The notes under the pieces were generated by a model. That model was not told the origin of the DNA, ran no database searches, and saw only the letters and a list, made by a program, of their open reading frames with translations. Source: Curvibacter sp. (GTDB lineage Bacteria; Pseudomonadota; Gammaproteobacteria; Burkholderiales; Burkholderiaceae_C). Taken from it: a stretch of 46,691 nucleotides of DNA. Below, in pieces: positions 33,830-43,655 of this stretch. How positions within the stretch are numbered: the first letter of the stretch is position 1; every line of letters starts with the position of its first letter. The stretch spans positions 1 to 46,691 of the forward strand of contig JADCGR010000022.1 of assembly GCA_020248905.1 (NCBI GenBank), read 5' to 3'. The translations under genes were made by a program, and so were the position numbers.

Positions 33830-34663
33830 GTGGATCTCACCCTGCTGATCAAGGCCGCCCTGATGGGCATCGTCGAGGGCCTGACCGAATTCCTGCCCAT
33901 CTCAAGCACCGGCCACCTCATCCTGGCCGGCACGCTGCTGGGCTTTCATGACGAGAAGGCCAAGGTCTTTGACATTGCGATCCAGACCGGCGCGATCTTC
34001 GCGGTCATCCTGGTCTACTGGCAGAAAATCCGCAGCACCCTGGTGGCCCTGCCCACCGAGCGCCAGGCGCAGCGCTTTGCGCTCAATGTGCTGATCGCCT
34101 TCTTCCCGGCCGTGGTGCTGGGCCTGCTGTTTGGCAAGGCCATCAAGGCGCACCTGTTCACGGCCGAGGTGGTGGCCACCACCTTCATCATCGGCGGCTT
34201 CATCATCCTGTGGGCCGAGCGCCGGCAGGCGCGCGCCGAGACCGCGCCGCGCATCCACGATGTGGACCAGATGGACTGGAAGGATGCCCTCAAGGTGGGC
34301 CTGGTGCAGTGCTTTGCCATGATCCCCGGCACCAGCCGCAGCGGTGCCACCATCATCGGCGGCATGTTGCTGGGTCTGTCGCGCAAGGCGGCAACCGATT
34401 TTTCTTTCTACCTCGCCATCCCCACGCTGATCGGCGCGGGCGCCTACAGCCTGTACAAGGAGCGCGCGCTGCTGTCGGTGGCGGACCTGCCGATGTTCGG
34501 CGTGGGTCTGCTCTTCTCCTTCGTGAGCGCCTGGCTGTGCGTGCGCTGGCTGCTGCGCTTCATCTCCACGCACAGCTTCGTGGGCTTTGCCTGGTATCGC
34601 ATCGTCTTCGGCATGGTGGTGCTGGCCACCGCCTGGAGCGGCCTGGTGGACTGGAGGGGCTGA
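33830..34663 (+). CDS. uppP: Undecaprenyl-diphosphatase UppP
   Basis: A 277-residue integral membrane enzyme (BacA/UppP) that recycles undecaprenyl pyrophosphate for cell-wall synthesis. The catalytic motif [13 protein letters not shown] lies near residue 17 and PGTSRSGAT near residue 165. It starts with GTG. The dienelactone-hydrolase-like gene begins two bases after its stop codon, so they are co-transcribed. Confidence 0.95.
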   Translation: MDLTLLIKAALMGIVEGLTEFLPISSTGHLILAGTLLGFHDEKAKVFDIAIQTGAIFAVILVYWQKIRSTLVALPTERQAQRFALNVLIAFFPAVVLGLLFGKAIKAHLFTAEVVATTFIIGGFIILWAERRQARAETAPRIHDVDQMDWKDALKVGLVQCFAMIPGTSRSGATIIGGMLLGLSRKAATDFSFYLAIPTLIGAGAYSLYKERALLSVADLPMFGVGLLFSFVSAWLCVRWLLRFISTHSFVGFAWYRIVFGMVVLATAWSGLVDWRG

Positions 34664-34665
34664 GC

Positions 34666-35490
34666 ATGTGGCGCGGCGTCCTTGCAAGCCTGCTGCTGAT
34701 GCCGCTGGCCCTGCTGGCTGCGCCCGAGCGGGTGGAGCTGCCGGGTGTGCCTGCGGTCGGCGGCCACTGGCATGCAGCACCGGGGCCGCAGCCCAGGCCC
34801 GCGGTCGTGGCCCTGCACGGCTGCAACGGCCCTTACGACAGCCGCGGTGAGCTCAATGAACTGCAGCGCCGCTACGCGGCCGATCTCAACGCCGCAGGCC
34901 TGCACGTGCTGGTGCTGGACAGTTTCAGCGTGCGCGGCGTGCGCGAGATCTGTTCCCTCAAGTCTTCACGGCGGCCGGTGACGCTGGCCGACCGGCGTGA
35001 CGACGTGGGTGCGGCGCTGGCCTGGCTGGCGGCGCGGCCGGACGTCGACGCCACGCGCCTGGTGCTGCTGGGCTGGTCCCACGGCGCGCAGACCGTGCTG
35101 GCGGCGCTGGACGCGGGCGATCCCACCGTACAGGCGCGCAAGGTGCACCCACGCGCGGCCGTGGCTTTCTACCCCGGCTGCAGCGGACCGCAGCGCAGCG
35201 TCAACTACCGCCTGCAGGCGCCGCTGCTCATGTTGCTTGGCGAGAAGGACGACTGGACCCCCGTCGGGCCTTGCGTGGAACTGCATCGCCGGCTCTCGCC
35301 GTACGCGCCACGCTTCGAGCTGGTCGTCTATCCGGACAGCCACCACGCCTTCGATATCGGTCTGTCGGTCCGCGTTCGCGACAATGTGGGCAGCACGGCC
35401 AGCGGCACGGCGACGGTGGGCGCCAACCCGGCGGCGCGCGAAGCCTCGCGCACGCGCATGCTGGCTTTCCTGGCAGAGCTTCTGAATTAG
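34666..35490 (+). CDS. Secreted dienelactone hydrolase-like protein
   Basis: A 274-residue alpha/beta hydrolase. A signal peptide (LASLLLMPLALLAAP) opens it, then VVALHGCNGPYD (oxyanion region), GWSHGAQTV with the nucleophile Ser, LGEKDDWTP with the acid Asp and YPDSHHAF with the catalytic His. It belongs to the DLH family and probably acts in the periplasm. The substrate is unknown, and the tight link with uppP does not explain its role. Confidence 0.85.
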   Translation: MWRGVLASLLLMPLALLAAPERVELPGVPAVGGHWHAAPGPQPRPAVVALHGCNGPYDSRGELNELQRRYAADLNAAGLHVLVLDSFSVRGVREICSLKSSRRPVTLADRRDDVGAALAWLAARPDVDATRLVLLGWSHGAQTVLAALDAGDPTVQARKVHPRAAVAFYPGCSGPQRSVNYRLQAPLLMLLGEKDDWTPVGPCVELHRRLSPYAPRFELVVYPDSHHAFDIGLSVRVRDNVGSTASGTATVGANPAAREASRTRMLAFLAELLN

Positions 35491-35524
35491 ACAGACCCCG
35501 GCTTTTCAAGAAAGGTGACCCTGT

Positions 35525-36010
35525 ATGTCTGCACTGCATGAATTGAGCGCCCGGACCCTGAGCGGTCAGGAGCAGTCCCTGGCCGATTACCAGGGCAAGG
35601 TGCTGCTGGTGGTGAACACCGCCAGCCACTGCGGCTTCACGCCCCAGTACACCGGGCTGGAGTCGATGTACCAGAAGTACAAGGATCAGGGTCTGGTCAT
35701 CCTCGGCTTTCCGTGCAACCAGTTCGGCGGGCAGGAGCCGGGCGGGGCCGAGCAGATTGCCCAGACCTGCCAGATCAACTACGGCGTGACCTTCCCCATG
35801 TTTGCCAAGGTGGAGGTGAACGGACCGCAGACGCACCCGATCTTCGGCTGGCTCAAGGCCAGGCTGCCGGGATGGTTTGGGCCGCAGGTGCGCTGGAACT
35901 TCACCAAATTCCTCGTGGGCCGCGATGGCAAGCCCATCAAGCGCTTTGCGCCCATCACCACGCCGGCGCGCATTGAATCGGCCGTGCGCGAGGCCCTGGG
36001 CACGCGCTGA
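35525..36010 (+). CDS. gpx: Glutathione peroxidase (Cys type)
   Basis: A 161-residue thiol peroxidase. The catalytic tetrad is visible: Cys36 in TASHCGFTPQY, Gln70 in FPCNQFGGQEPG and Trp in RWNFTKFLV, with Asn in the same stretch. It is the Cys (not Sec) type and probably uses thioredoxin or glutathione to reduce peroxides. It converges on the alpha/beta hydrolase gene. Confidence 0.93.
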   Translation: MSALHELSARTLSGQEQSLADYQGKVLLVVNTASHCGFTPQYTGLESMYQKYKDQGLVILGFPCNQFGGQEPGGAEQIAQTCQINYGVTFPMFAKVEVNGPQTHPIFGWLKARLPGWFGPQVRWNFTKFLVGRDGKPIKRFAPITTPARIESAVREALGTR

Positions 36011-36017
36011 GCGGGCC

Positions 36018-36857
36018 TCAGCTGGCCGCCTTGAGCCCGCGTACGTGCTGCAGGTTGAGCAGGGCGGCTTCGATGGTGGCCGCCGTTGTGAGCGGCTGTT
36101 CCATGGGGAAGAGGTGTGAGCCATCGACGATGGTGATGCGGCCCTTGGTCACCTTCTCGGTCATGCTCATGCCCACCTGCTTCATCTCGGCCGAGTGACG
36201 CCCGCCGATGAAGGCCGCCGGGCACTTGAGGGGGTGGCGCTTGAGCAGGCGCTCCAGGTTGTCAGGGATGGTGTTGTAGATCGCGGTCTCGACTTCACGC
36301 GTGAAGCTCAGCACGCGCTTATCCCCTTCGTCGTGCATGCCGTGCTCGACGTAGTCGCGCAGCACCTGGGCGTCCCAGTGCGCAAAGGCTTTCTTGTGGC
36401 GCAGGTGCTCGAAGGCGGTGTCCGCATCGGGCCAGCTGTTGCGCCGCGCCCGGCTCACTGCGCCGGGCGAGACCGCAGCGATCAGCTGGGTGCGCTTGGC
36501 CACGCTCACGCTGGTGGCGCGCCAGCCGCCGAGGATGGGCGAGTCGATCAGCAGCACGCCGCAAGCCAGCTCCGGATGGCGGGCAGCAACCATGAGGCTG
36601 AGAAAGCCGCCCAGCGAGTGGCCCACCAGAAAAGCGGGCGTGCCCGTCTTGGCCTGCTCGGCGGCGGCGAAGTCGGCCAGCTGCTGCACCAGATGCGGCC
36701 AGTTGCTGGTGACGGGGTAACGCTCGTCGTGCCCGAACTTCTCGATGGCCTTGACCTTGAAGCCGCGCCGGCGCAGCTCGGCGAACAGCACGCGGTAGGT
36801 GCTGGCCGGAAAGCTGTTGGCGTGCGAGAAGATGATGGGGGGCAGATGGCTGTTCAT
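36018..36857 (-). CDS. Alpha/beta hydrolase
   Basis: A 279-residue enzyme with the nucleophile elbow GHSLGGF, an oxyanion region FSHANSFPA, and the catalytic His in DGSHLFPM near the end. The opening PIIFSHANSFPAST is characteristic of this small family of alpha/beta hydrolases; the activity is unknown. The ATG at 36857 overlaps the stop codon of the MmeI-like gene by four bases, so it is the last gene of the restriction-modification operon. Confidence 0.85.
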   Translation of the reverse strand: MNSHLPPIIFSHANSFPASTYRVLFAELRRRGFKVKAIEKFGHDERYPVTSNWPHLVQQLADFAAAEQAKTGTPAFLVGHSLGGFLSLMVAARHPELACGVLLIDSPILGGWRATSVSVAKRTQLIAAVSPGAVSRARRNSWPDADTAFEHLRHKKAFAHWDAQVLRDYVEHGMHDEGDKRVLSFTREVETAIYNTIPDNLERLLKRHPLKCPAAFIGGRHSAEMKQVGMSMTEKVTKGRITIVDGSHLFPMEQPLTTAATIEAALLNLQHVRGLKAAS

Positions 36858-39823
36858 GATGCAGACGACCTGCCCGGCGACGCGTCCCGCTGCGCGCGCT
36901 CCAGATTCAGTGCCAGCAGCCGCTTGAGGATTTCCTCGTCGGGCATGGCGGGGGTGTAGTCGGCCCAGCCATAGGCGGCGGCTACCGCAGCGTCCAGCGC
37001 CTCGTGCGCGGCGGCCAGCCAGGCGGGGCGCTGGTTGTACAGATGGGTGAGCGTGCGTTTGGCCAGCTCCTTTTCGAAGCCGGGTTTGGCGACGATCCGG
37101 TCCGGATAGGGAGATGTCTCCATGCCCAGCGGAACCACCTCGGGCACCCGGTGGGTCCACTCGGGCGGGTTCAGCCAGGCTTCGCGCAGGTCGTTGAGCT
37201 TCTTCGCAGCGCGGGCGATCTGCTCCGCAGCCGTTCGCACTGAGCCTGTCGAAGTGCCTGCCGGGATCAGCGCGCCGCCGTCGATCTGCTCCGTGCGCTG
37301 GTGCGCGGTGTCGGCGGGGCTGAGGCCAGCGGGGAAGGGGAAGGTTTCGAAACAGGTGGTGGGGGTGTAGCGCGGGTCGTTACCTACGCCGAGCCAGGTG
37401 CCCATGCGCAGCGACCAGAGTTCATGGAATCGGCTGTGCAGGATGCCGAAAGTGCTGTCGTCGGCGCGGGCGACCGTGATTAGCGCTTGATCGGGAGATG
37501 TGGTAACGGGCAGCCAGACGAAGAAACGGTGTTTGGAATGCGCGACAGTGGCGATGAAGCGGGCGAGCGGCTTAAACGCATTACGCATGTCCACTCTTGG
37601 CCGCCCAAAGCGCCACCAAAAATCTCGCAAAGCGGGTTCGGATTTCTTGATGCGCTCAGGTTTGACGTGCGCGGCCACGTAAGCGAATGGCTGTTCGTAT
37701 AGGGCAGATTCGGCTTCGGAGAGTTCATTGCCAAAGTCAATGATCCACTGGTGCTGTGGCCCGCGACTCAGCTCAAAGCCGTTCGCCCATGGTTTGAGCA
37801 CGTCGCTGTTGGGATGGCCGTGGGGGTTGGGCTGGCGCAGCCAGTCGCGCGCGAGTTGGGCGTCAATCTCAAATTTGGATTTCTTGGACGCGCCTTGAAA
37901 GCTGGCCCCCAGAGTGTCCGGCAAGGTATGCGCTTGGCTCACATCCAGCATATCGCCAGCGGCCGCCGGCGCGGTGAGATCCGCATAAATCTGCGGCACC
38001 GGTGTGCCATTGAGTTCCATGCCATCGCCATGGCCAAAACACACCAGCGATACGCGGACCGCGGCACCGTCATTGACCCAGGGCTCGTCGCTCCAAGCAG
38101 CGAAAATGTGGCTGTGCTTGGTAATGGTTTGCAGCACCTTGCGGTTGGCGCCACCTCGAATGGAGTTGGTCGCCACCAGTCCTGCCGCGTCCAAGCCAGT
38201 GGTTTCGATAGCCTTGAGCGCCTTGTCAAACCAGTAGCACACAAGGTCCGCGCCACCAGGCACGCGGCCTGCGTATACCGTGTTTAGCGCTTCATAGTAG
38301 GCATCGCCCAACTCGCCGCGCTTTTTACTGCCGCCCAGGAACGGCGGGTTGCCAATCACCACACTCGCCTTGGGCCAAGCGGCTTCGACAGGCGCAGCCC
38401 GAACGGGATCGGTGGTCAACAGCGCATCGCGGCACTCGATGTTATCCAGCGGCTCCAGCACCGGGTTGGTCTTGAAGGCAAAGCCGTGTTCAATGCGCCA
38501 TTGCAGTTCGCCGATCCACACCGTCACACGTGCCAGCTCGGCGGCGTATTCATTGAGTTCGATGCCCAGCACGTTGTGCGGGCCGGTGACCAGATCGGCC
38601 TGCCGGTCCAGGCCCAGGGCGGCGGCCTGCAGGTGGCTGTGGTGTTCGATGTCCTTGAGCGTCTTGAGGCCCAGGAACAGAAAGTTGCCGCTGCCGCAGG
38701 CCGGGTCGAGCACGCGGTAGTCCTTGAGCAGTTCCAGCCAGGTGATGAACTTCGCCTGCGCGGCCTTGTGGTGCTTGTCATTGCGCCTGGCGCTCTTGGC
38801 CATCAGCGCCTGGATGTCCTTTGCGGTCTGGTCCCACTGCGCCAGCAGGGGCCGGCGGATGACGGGATCGACCAGGCGCATGATGGTGGCCGGATCGGTG
38901 TAGTGCGCACCCAGCTGGCTGCGCTTGGCCGGGTCCAGGCCGCGTTCGAACAGGGTGCCGAAGATCGAGACGTCGATGGCACTCCAGTTCAGGCCAGCGG
39001 CGCTGCGCAGTTCGGTGACGTCCAGAATCTCCAGTTTCGGAACGCTGATCTTCTTGAACAGGCCGCCGTTGAACCACGGAATGTTGTCGGGGCCGTAAAG
39101 CCCGCCGTCGCGCATGACCTTGAACAGATCGGCCAGACCGGCCGTGAGCTTGTCGGCCGTGATGTGCCGGTTGTTCACCAGGCGCTCGAACATGCGGCCG
39201 GGCAGGAGGCTGACGTCCTCAGCAAAAAAGCAGAACAGGCACTGCGTGAGGAAGTGCGCCACCTGTTCGGCATCGTGGCCGCGCTGGCGCAGTTGCTCGG
39301 CCAGGGTGGCAAAGCTTTTGGCGGCGGCCTCGGTGATGTCGCGGTTGGTGACCTTGGGCTTGAAGCTCTCGGGTGCCGTCCAGACGCGGCGCAGCAGGGC
39401 CAGCTTGTCGGGTTGGTCCAGTTCTTCCAGCCTGACCTCGTGGGTCTGGCTGGGGTGGCCGGTGAACTGGGTGTGGATGCGGATGGTCAGCCGGTCTGAC
39501 ACCACCAGCAGCGGCGGGTTGCTCAGGGCCAGGCTGTAGGTGAGCAACTGGCGCAGCGCGGAGTCGAGGTTTTTGCCCGGGGCCTTGTTTTCCCAGGCAA
39601 ACGCGCCGCGCATGAAGACGTCGGCATAACCTGTGCGGCCACCGATGATGTGGCTTTTCTCTTCAAACAGATAGCCATCGGTGCTGCCCGGCTTGGGCAC
39701 GCCCAGCAGCTCGCAGAGATCGAGGAAGTGGCTTTGCGCGCCCTGTTCCTCATTGAGGTGGTAGGCCGGGCCGGGACGGCCGCCGGGAGCACCCCATTTG
39801 GCAATGAAGTCTTGCGGGCTCAT
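36854..39823 (-). CDS. MmeI-like type IIL restriction-modification enzyme
   Basis: A 989-residue single-chain nuclease-methyltransferase. The N-terminal nuclease motif has Asp68 (GYADVF) and Glu78-x-Lys80 (WENK), the same spacing as MmeI. The middle carries the adenine methyltransferase motifs DPACGSGNFLFL (about 371-382) and IGNPPFLGG (about 490), followed by a target-recognition region (about 620-860) and a helical C-terminus. One chain would recognise a site, methylate adenine on one strand and cut at a distance. The target sequence cannot be predicted. It is directly coupled to the upstream antitoxin gene by a four-base overlap. Somewhat longer than MmeI (919). Confidence 0.9.
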   Translation of the reverse strand: MSPQDFIAKWGAPGGRPGPAYHLNEEQGAQSHFLDLCELLGVPKPGSTDGYLFEEKSHIIGGRTGYADVFMRGAFAWENKAPGKNLDSALRQLLTYSLALSNPPLLVVSDRLTIRIHTQFTGHPSQTHEVRLEELDQPDKLALLRRVWTAPESFKPKVTNRDITEAAAKSFATLAEQLRQRGHDAEQVAHFLTQCLFCFFAEDVSLLPGRMFERLVNNRHITADKLTAGLADLFKVMRDGGLYGPDNIPWFNGGLFKKISVPKLEILDVTELRSAAGLNWSAIDVSIFGTLFERGLDPAKRSQLGAHYTDPATIMRLVDPVIRRPLLAQWDQTAKDIQALMAKSARRNDKHHKAAQAKFITWLELLKDYRVLDPACGSGNFLFLGLKTLKDIEHHSHLQAAALGLDRQADLVTGPHNVLGIELNEYAAELARVTVWIGELQWRIEHGFAFKTNPVLEPLDNIECRDALLTTDPVRAAPVEAAWPKASVVIGNPPFLGGSKKRGELGDAYYEALNTVYAGRVPGGADLVCYWFDKALKAIETTGLDAAGLVATNSIRGGANRKVLQTITKHSHIFAAWSDEPWVNDGAAVRVSLVCFGHGDGMELNGTPVPQIYADLTAPAAAGDMLDVSQAHTLPDTLGASFQGASKKSKFEIDAQLARDWLRQPNPHGHPNSDVLKPWANGFELSRGPQHQWIIDFGNELSEAESALYEQPFAYVAAHVKPERIKKSEPALRDFWWRFGRPRVDMRNAFKPLARFIATVAHSKHRFFVWLPVTTSPDQALITVARADDSTFGILHSRFHELWSLRMGTWLGVGNDPRYTPTTCFETFPFPAGLSPADTAHQRTEQIDGGALIPAGTSTGSVRTAAEQIARAAKKLNDLREAWLNPPEWTHRVPEVVPLGMETSPYPDRIVAKPGFEKELAKRTLTHLYNQRPAWLAAAHEALDAAVAAAYGWADYTPAMPDEEILKRLLALNLERAQRDASPGRSSAS
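37233..37254 (-). repeat. Short dispersed repeat inside the MmeI-like coding region
   Basis: A 22-base motif, CACTGAGCCTGTCGAAG preceded by GTTCG, of a type seen scattered in many proteobacterial genomes (reading TTCGACAGGCTCAGT on the other strand). Here it is in frame and encodes part of TSTGSVRTA in the linker between the recognition domain and the C-terminal helices. Recognised from memory of the motif only. Confidence 0.55.
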
Positions 39824-40176
39824 GCCGTGGTCAACGACACATTGGCCTGCAATTCGTCCCAGGGGGCAGACAGCTTTCTGCCCTCGCGCAACAACAGCCC
39901 GGCAGACTCCAGCACGGCGACGTCGTGGTGCACGTTCTTGTAGTCCCGTCCCAGGGCTTGCGCCAGTTCGCGCACGTTGGCGGCTCCATGCTGGCGCACA
40001 TGGCGCAGCAGCTCCAGGCGGCGCGGCGAGAGGGTCTCAAGCAGGGTTTGCACGTCAAGAAAGGTGACGTGCGATTCATTGACGCGTTTGCCGGCCGCAG
40101 CGCGGTTCCATGCGCCGACAAAACGCTTGCCCATGTCGGCCAGAGTACCGACGTTCACTTGAACCTTACTCATCAT
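39820..40176 (-). CDS. HTH antitoxin of the TumA/HVO_A0114 type
   Basis: A 118-residue protein. SPRRLELLRHVRQHGAANVREL followed by LGRDYKNVHHDVAVLESAGLL is a winged helix-turn-helix of the MarR-like or HVO_A0114 type, typical of the antitoxin encoded next to TumE-family toxins. It overlaps the toxin gene by 11 bases and the MmeI-like gene by four. It should neutralise TumE and repress the operon by binding the inverted repeats upstream of the toxin gene. Confidence 0.78.
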   Translation of the reverse strand: MMSKVQVNVGTLADMGKRFVGAWNRAAAGKRVNESHVTFLDVQTLLETLSPRRLELLRHVRQHGAANVRELAQALGRDYKNVHHDVAVLESAGLLLREGRKLSAPWDELQANVSLTTA

Positions 40177-40459
40177 GCGCTCCTTTGGCCTTGTTCACGT
40201 CAGACAGGAAATCCGCTACCAGTTTCTCAACGCTGACGAAACGGTAACGGGTTTCCTTGTCGCCCAGGTGTTTTTGGTCGCCCTTGCCGCGTTCGTTGTC
40301 ATAGCCGACGATGCGCTGGCCGTCACGCCCGTCGTAGAGGCTGTACTTCAGTGCGTGCGGGCGTTCCGGGCTTGCCTTCGGCAGCTGCCAGATCGTCATT
40401 TCCACGATCGAACCATCAGCCAGGACAGCCTTGTCGTGGAAAATCCGCCGCGCCTTCAT
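40166..40459 (-). CDS. TumE-family (DUF6516) toxin
   Basis: A 97-residue protein. The stretch LKYSLYDGRDGQRIVGYDNERGKGDQKHLGDKE is the pattern of the DUF6516/TumE toxin family: a beta sheet with YDN and a GKGDHxH-like motif (here KGDQKH). It lacks membrane segments and probably acts on RNA. It is the first gene of a four-gene run, starts without a clear Shine-Dalgarno, and has a promoter so close that the leader may be only about 12 bases. Confidence 0.8.
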   Translation of the reverse strand: MKARRIFHDKAVLADGSIVEMTIWQLPKASPERPHALKYSLYDGRDGQRIVGYDNERGKGDQKHLGDKETRYRFVSVEKLVADFLSDVNKAKGAHDE

Positions 40460-40501
40460 ATGGCCAATCTAGCCATAATTATAAATGGTGTCAATGGCCA
40501 T
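40460..40501 (-). promoter_or_regulatory. Promoter and operator of the TumE-TumA-MmeI operon
   Basis: On the minus strand TATAAT (40478-40483) is a perfect -10 element, about 20 bases before the toxin ATG. ATGGC (40460-40464) and GCCAT (40472-40476) form an inverted repeat over the transcript start, CCAT (40473-40476) and ATGG (40485-40488) flank the -10, and another ATGGCCAT lies at 40494-40501. This layout fits autorepression by the antitoxin. No clear -35 is seen at the right distance. Confidence 0.6.
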
Positions 40502-40544
40502 ACATCCGCGTGGGCCGCACTGTGGCGGAGCTGACCAATCTGTC

Positions 40545-43166
40545 TTATCGGGCACTGAGTTTCTTGAGCTGGTACAGCGCGTCCAGCGCGTCGCGCGGGC
40601 TCAGCGCGTCCGGGTCGATGCCGGCCAGGTGGGCCTCGACGGCGCTGGGGCCGGCGGACTCTGCCACAGGCGGCGCGGCAAACAGGTCGACCTGGGCCTG
40701 GCTTTGCGAGGCGGAGCTTTCCAGGGCCGCGAGGGCGTGGCGCGCCTGGTTGACCACGGCGGCGGGCATGCCGGCCAGGCGCGCGACCTGGATGCCGTAG
40801 CTGCGGCTGGCCGGGCCGCTCTGGATCTCGTGCAGGAAGACGATGTCGTGGCCCGATTCGGTGGCGCTCACGTGCACGTTGACAGCCGCATGGTGCCGGG
40901 CCGGAAACGCCGTGAGCTCGAAGTAATGCGTGGCAAAGAGTGTGTAGGCCTGCGTCTTGTCGTGCAGCTGGGTGGCGATGGCGCCGGCCAGCGCCAGGCC
41001 GTCGAAGGTGGAGGTGCCGCGACCGATCTCGTCCATGAGCACGAGGGAGTTGGGCGTGGCGGCGTGCAGGATCTGCGCGGCTTCGGTCATCTCCAGCATG
41101 AAGGTGGACTGGGCGTTGGCCAGGTCGTCGGCCGCGCCAATGCGGGTATGGATGGCGTCGATGGGCCCGAGGCGGCAGGCCGTGGCGGGCACGTACGAGC
41201 CCATGGAAGCCAGCAGCACGATGAGGGCCACCTGGCGCATATAGGTGGACTTGCCACCCATGTTGGGGCCCGTGATGATCTGCATGCGCTGCTTGAGGCC
41301 CAGGCGCGTGTCGTTGGCGATGAAGCTTCCCGCACTGGTTTCGGCCAGCCGCGCCTCGACCACCGGGTGGCGGCCGGCTGTGATCTCGATGCAGGGCTCA
41401 GCCGCAAAGACTGGGCAGCACCACGACAGCGTGAGCGAGCGCTCGGTCAGGGCGCACAGCGCATCGAGTGTGGCCAGCGCGCGGGCGTTGCGCCTCAGGG
41501 CTGGAATGTAGGCGTCGAGCTGCTCCAGCAACTGCTCAAACAGCCATTTCTCGCGCGCCAGCGCGCGCTCCTGCGCGCTCAGGGCCTTGTCCTCGAAAGC
41601 CTTGAGTTCGGGGGTGAGGAAGCGCTCGGCGTTCTTGAGCGTCTGGCGGCGGCGGTAGTCATCGGGCACGCGTTCCAGGTGGCTGCTCGTGACTTCGATG
41701 TAAAAGCCGTGCACCTTGTTGTACTGCACACGCAGGTTCGCGATGCCCGTGCGGGCGCGCTCGCGCGTCTCCAGCTCCAGCAGGAAGCCGTCGCAGTTGT
41801 TCTGTATGGCGCGCAGCTCGTCGAGCTCGGCATCGAAACCGTTGTTGATGACGCCACCGTCACGTACCAGCGCGGCGGGTTCGGGCAGCATGGCTCGGGC
41901 CAGCAGCGCGGCGCAGCCTGCGGGTGGCTGCAGCTCGCCCGCCAACTGCCCAAGCAGCCTGGCGCCAGAGGACAGAGCCGGTGCCAGCTGCTCTGTTTTT
42001 TGGAGCGTCTGTTGCAGGGCCACCAGTTCGCGAGGGCGCACCTGGCGCAGCGCGATGCGCGCCGTGATGCGCTCCACGTCGCTGCAGCCCTTGAGCTGCT
42101 CGCGCAGCTTTTGCCAGGCGCCGACGTGCCCCGCCTGTGTTTTTTCTTCCCGCAGCGCGGTGATGGCCTCCAGGCGCTGTTGCGCCGCGCCGCGCTCCCT
42201 TGCCGGCTCCAGCATCCAGGCCCTTAGCAGCCGACTGCCCATGCCTGTCATGCAGGAGTCGAGCAGTGAAAACAGGGTGGGGCTGTCTTCGCCGCGCAAG
42301 GTCTGCACCAGCTCCAGATTGCGACGCGTGGTGAGTGGCAGGTCGATGAGCTGGTCGTTGCGCTGAACGCGTACACCGTGCACATGGCTCAGGGCGCGGC
42401 CCTGGGTGTGCTCGGCGTAGGCCAGCAGGGCGGCGGCGGCGGCGTGGGCATGGGGCAAATCGGCCGCACCCCAGCTGGCCAGGCTGGCAGCCTTGAGCTG
42501 TTCCAGCAGCCGGCCCTGTCCCAGCGCGCTGTCGAACTGCCATTCGGGCCGCAGCGCGAGCGCCACGCCCGAGGTCTGGCGGATACCCTGCAGTCGCTGC
42601 TCGAAGGCGGGCGTGCAGCCCGCGCTGTAGATCAGCTCGCCCGGTGCAATGCGCGCCACCCATTCGGCCAGTTCGTCGGGGCTGCTTTCGGCGAGGTGCA
42701 CTTCGCCCTGCGTGACGCTGAGCCAGGCCAGGCCCAGGGTATTGCGTGGCCCCTGGTGCACGGCCAGCAGCAGCGATTCGATTTTCTCGCTCAGCAGGGC
42801 GGCGTCGGTCAGCGTCCCCGGCGTCACCACGCGCACCACCTTGCGTTCCACCGGACCCCTGGACGTGGCCACGTCGCCCACCTGCTCGCAGATGGCTACC
42901 GATTCCCCCAGCTTTATGAGCCGCGCGAGATAGGTCTCGGCCGAGTGGAATGGCACACCCGCCATGACCACGGGCTGGCCAGCCGACTGGCCGCGCTGGG
43001 TGAGGGTGATGTCGAGCAGGCGGGCAGCCTTCTCTGCGTCCGCGTAGAAGAGCTCGTAGAAGTCGCCCATGCGGTAGAACAGCAGGGTGTCGGGGTACCC
43101 GGCCTTCAGCGCCAGGTACTGCTGCATCATCGGGGTGTGGGGGGCGAGCTCGGCCGTCGTGGACAT
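40545..43166 (-). CDS. mutS: DNA mismatch repair protein MutS
   Basis: An 873-residue mismatch-recognition ATPase. Near the N-terminus [15 protein letters not shown] holds the mismatch-wedging Phe region, and the ATPase has Walker [10 protein letters not shown] (about residue 632), [16 protein letters not shown] and the C-terminal helix-turn-helix. Length and domain order are normal. It is 85 bases from the toxin gene upstream region, the opposite side of the toxin promoter, and transcribed in the same direction as that operon. Confidence 0.97.
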   Translation of the reverse strand: MSTTAELAPHTPMMQQYLALKAGYPDTLLFYRMGDFYELFYADAEKAARLLDITLTQRGQSAGQPVVMAGVPFHSAETYLARLIKLGESVAICEQVGDVATSRGPVERKVVRVVTPGTLTDAALLSEKIESLLLAVHQGPRNTLGLAWLSVTQGEVHLAESSPDELAEWVARIAPGELIYSAGCTPAFEQRLQGIRQTSGVALALRPEWQFDSALGQGRLLEQLKAASLASWGAADLPHAHAAAAALLAYAEHTQGRALSHVHGVRVQRNDQLIDLPLTTRRNLELVQTLRGEDSPTLFSLLDSCMTGMGSRLLRAWMLEPARERGAAQQRLEAITALREEKTQAGHVGAWQKLREQLKGCSDVERITARIALRQVRPRELVALQQTLQKTEQLAPALSSGARLLGQLAGELQPPAGCAALLARAMLPEPAALVRDGGVINNGFDAELDELRAIQNNCDGFLLELETRERARTGIANLRVQYNKVHGFYIEVTSSHLERVPDDYRRRQTLKNAERFLTPELKAFEDKALSAQERALAREKWLFEQLLEQLDAYIPALRRNARALATLDALCALTERSLTLSWCCPVFAAEPCIEITAGRHPVVEARLAETSAGSFIANDTRLGLKQRMQIITGPNMGGKSTYMRQVALIVLLASMGSYVPATACRLGPIDAIHTRIGAADDLANAQSTFMLEMTEAAQILHAATPNSLVLMDEIGRGTSTFDGLALAGAIATQLHDKTQAYTLFATHYFELTAFPARHHAAVNVHVSATESGHDIVFLHEIQSGPASRSYGIQVARLAGMPAAVVNQARHALAALESSASQSQAQVDLFAAPPVAESAGPSAVEAHLAGIDPDALSPRDALDALYQLKKLSAR

Positions 43167-43655
43167 CCGGGCGAGTCTAAGCCAAGCCCGGTTGGTTTGC
43201 GGGCAGTACCGCGCTGCACCGGGGCCCGAAAAACCGCAACACCTGCACGCAGCGCCGCTACACTGGACTTGCCGAAAACGCGGTGCTGCATGAACATACG
43301 GACAGGGGTTCCAGGGGGTTGCGTCTCAAATTCAATCCGGTCCTTTTGCCGTGTTCGTGGTGGGCTTTGTCGCTGCGTGCCTCAGCTCCCGGCAGGTGTT
43401 GCGGGACAACGCGCTTGACGAGGGCGGGCGCGCGAATCGGGGCATGCCATTCGACAGGCGGGTGGTCTGTCCCATGTGCTGCCGGGATCGCCCACCCTTC
43501 GCGGGGCGGCAGGGGGACTCAGCTTGCAGGAATGAAGGTTTCGCGATCATCAAGCTACCCTGGAGGTCCGCTGGCCATCACCACCTTGAGCGACCCGTGC
43601 TGCACGCGGCAGCCGGCGAATGAGTGTGAAACGACTTCATCATTGAGACGCTGAA
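43167..43655. other. 489-base gap between mutS and the AraC-like gene
   Basis: This stretch separates divergent genes. Several short frames are open on both strands, but none has a convincing ribosome site, signal peptide or family motif, and their composition is not protein-like. It should hold the promoters of mutS and the regulator. I could not assign clear -35/-10 elements. Confidence 0.5.

Noticed and set aside
35496-35520. CAAGAAAGGTGACC before gpx as another copy of the 9.3 kb repeat
   Set aside because: Only about 14 bases match; too short to count as a copy and probably just the ribosome-site region.
43351-43623. A 90-codon frame with a hydrophobic start in the mutS/AraC gap
   Set aside because: No ribosome site, no family, and the same bases are open on the other strand; not protein-like.
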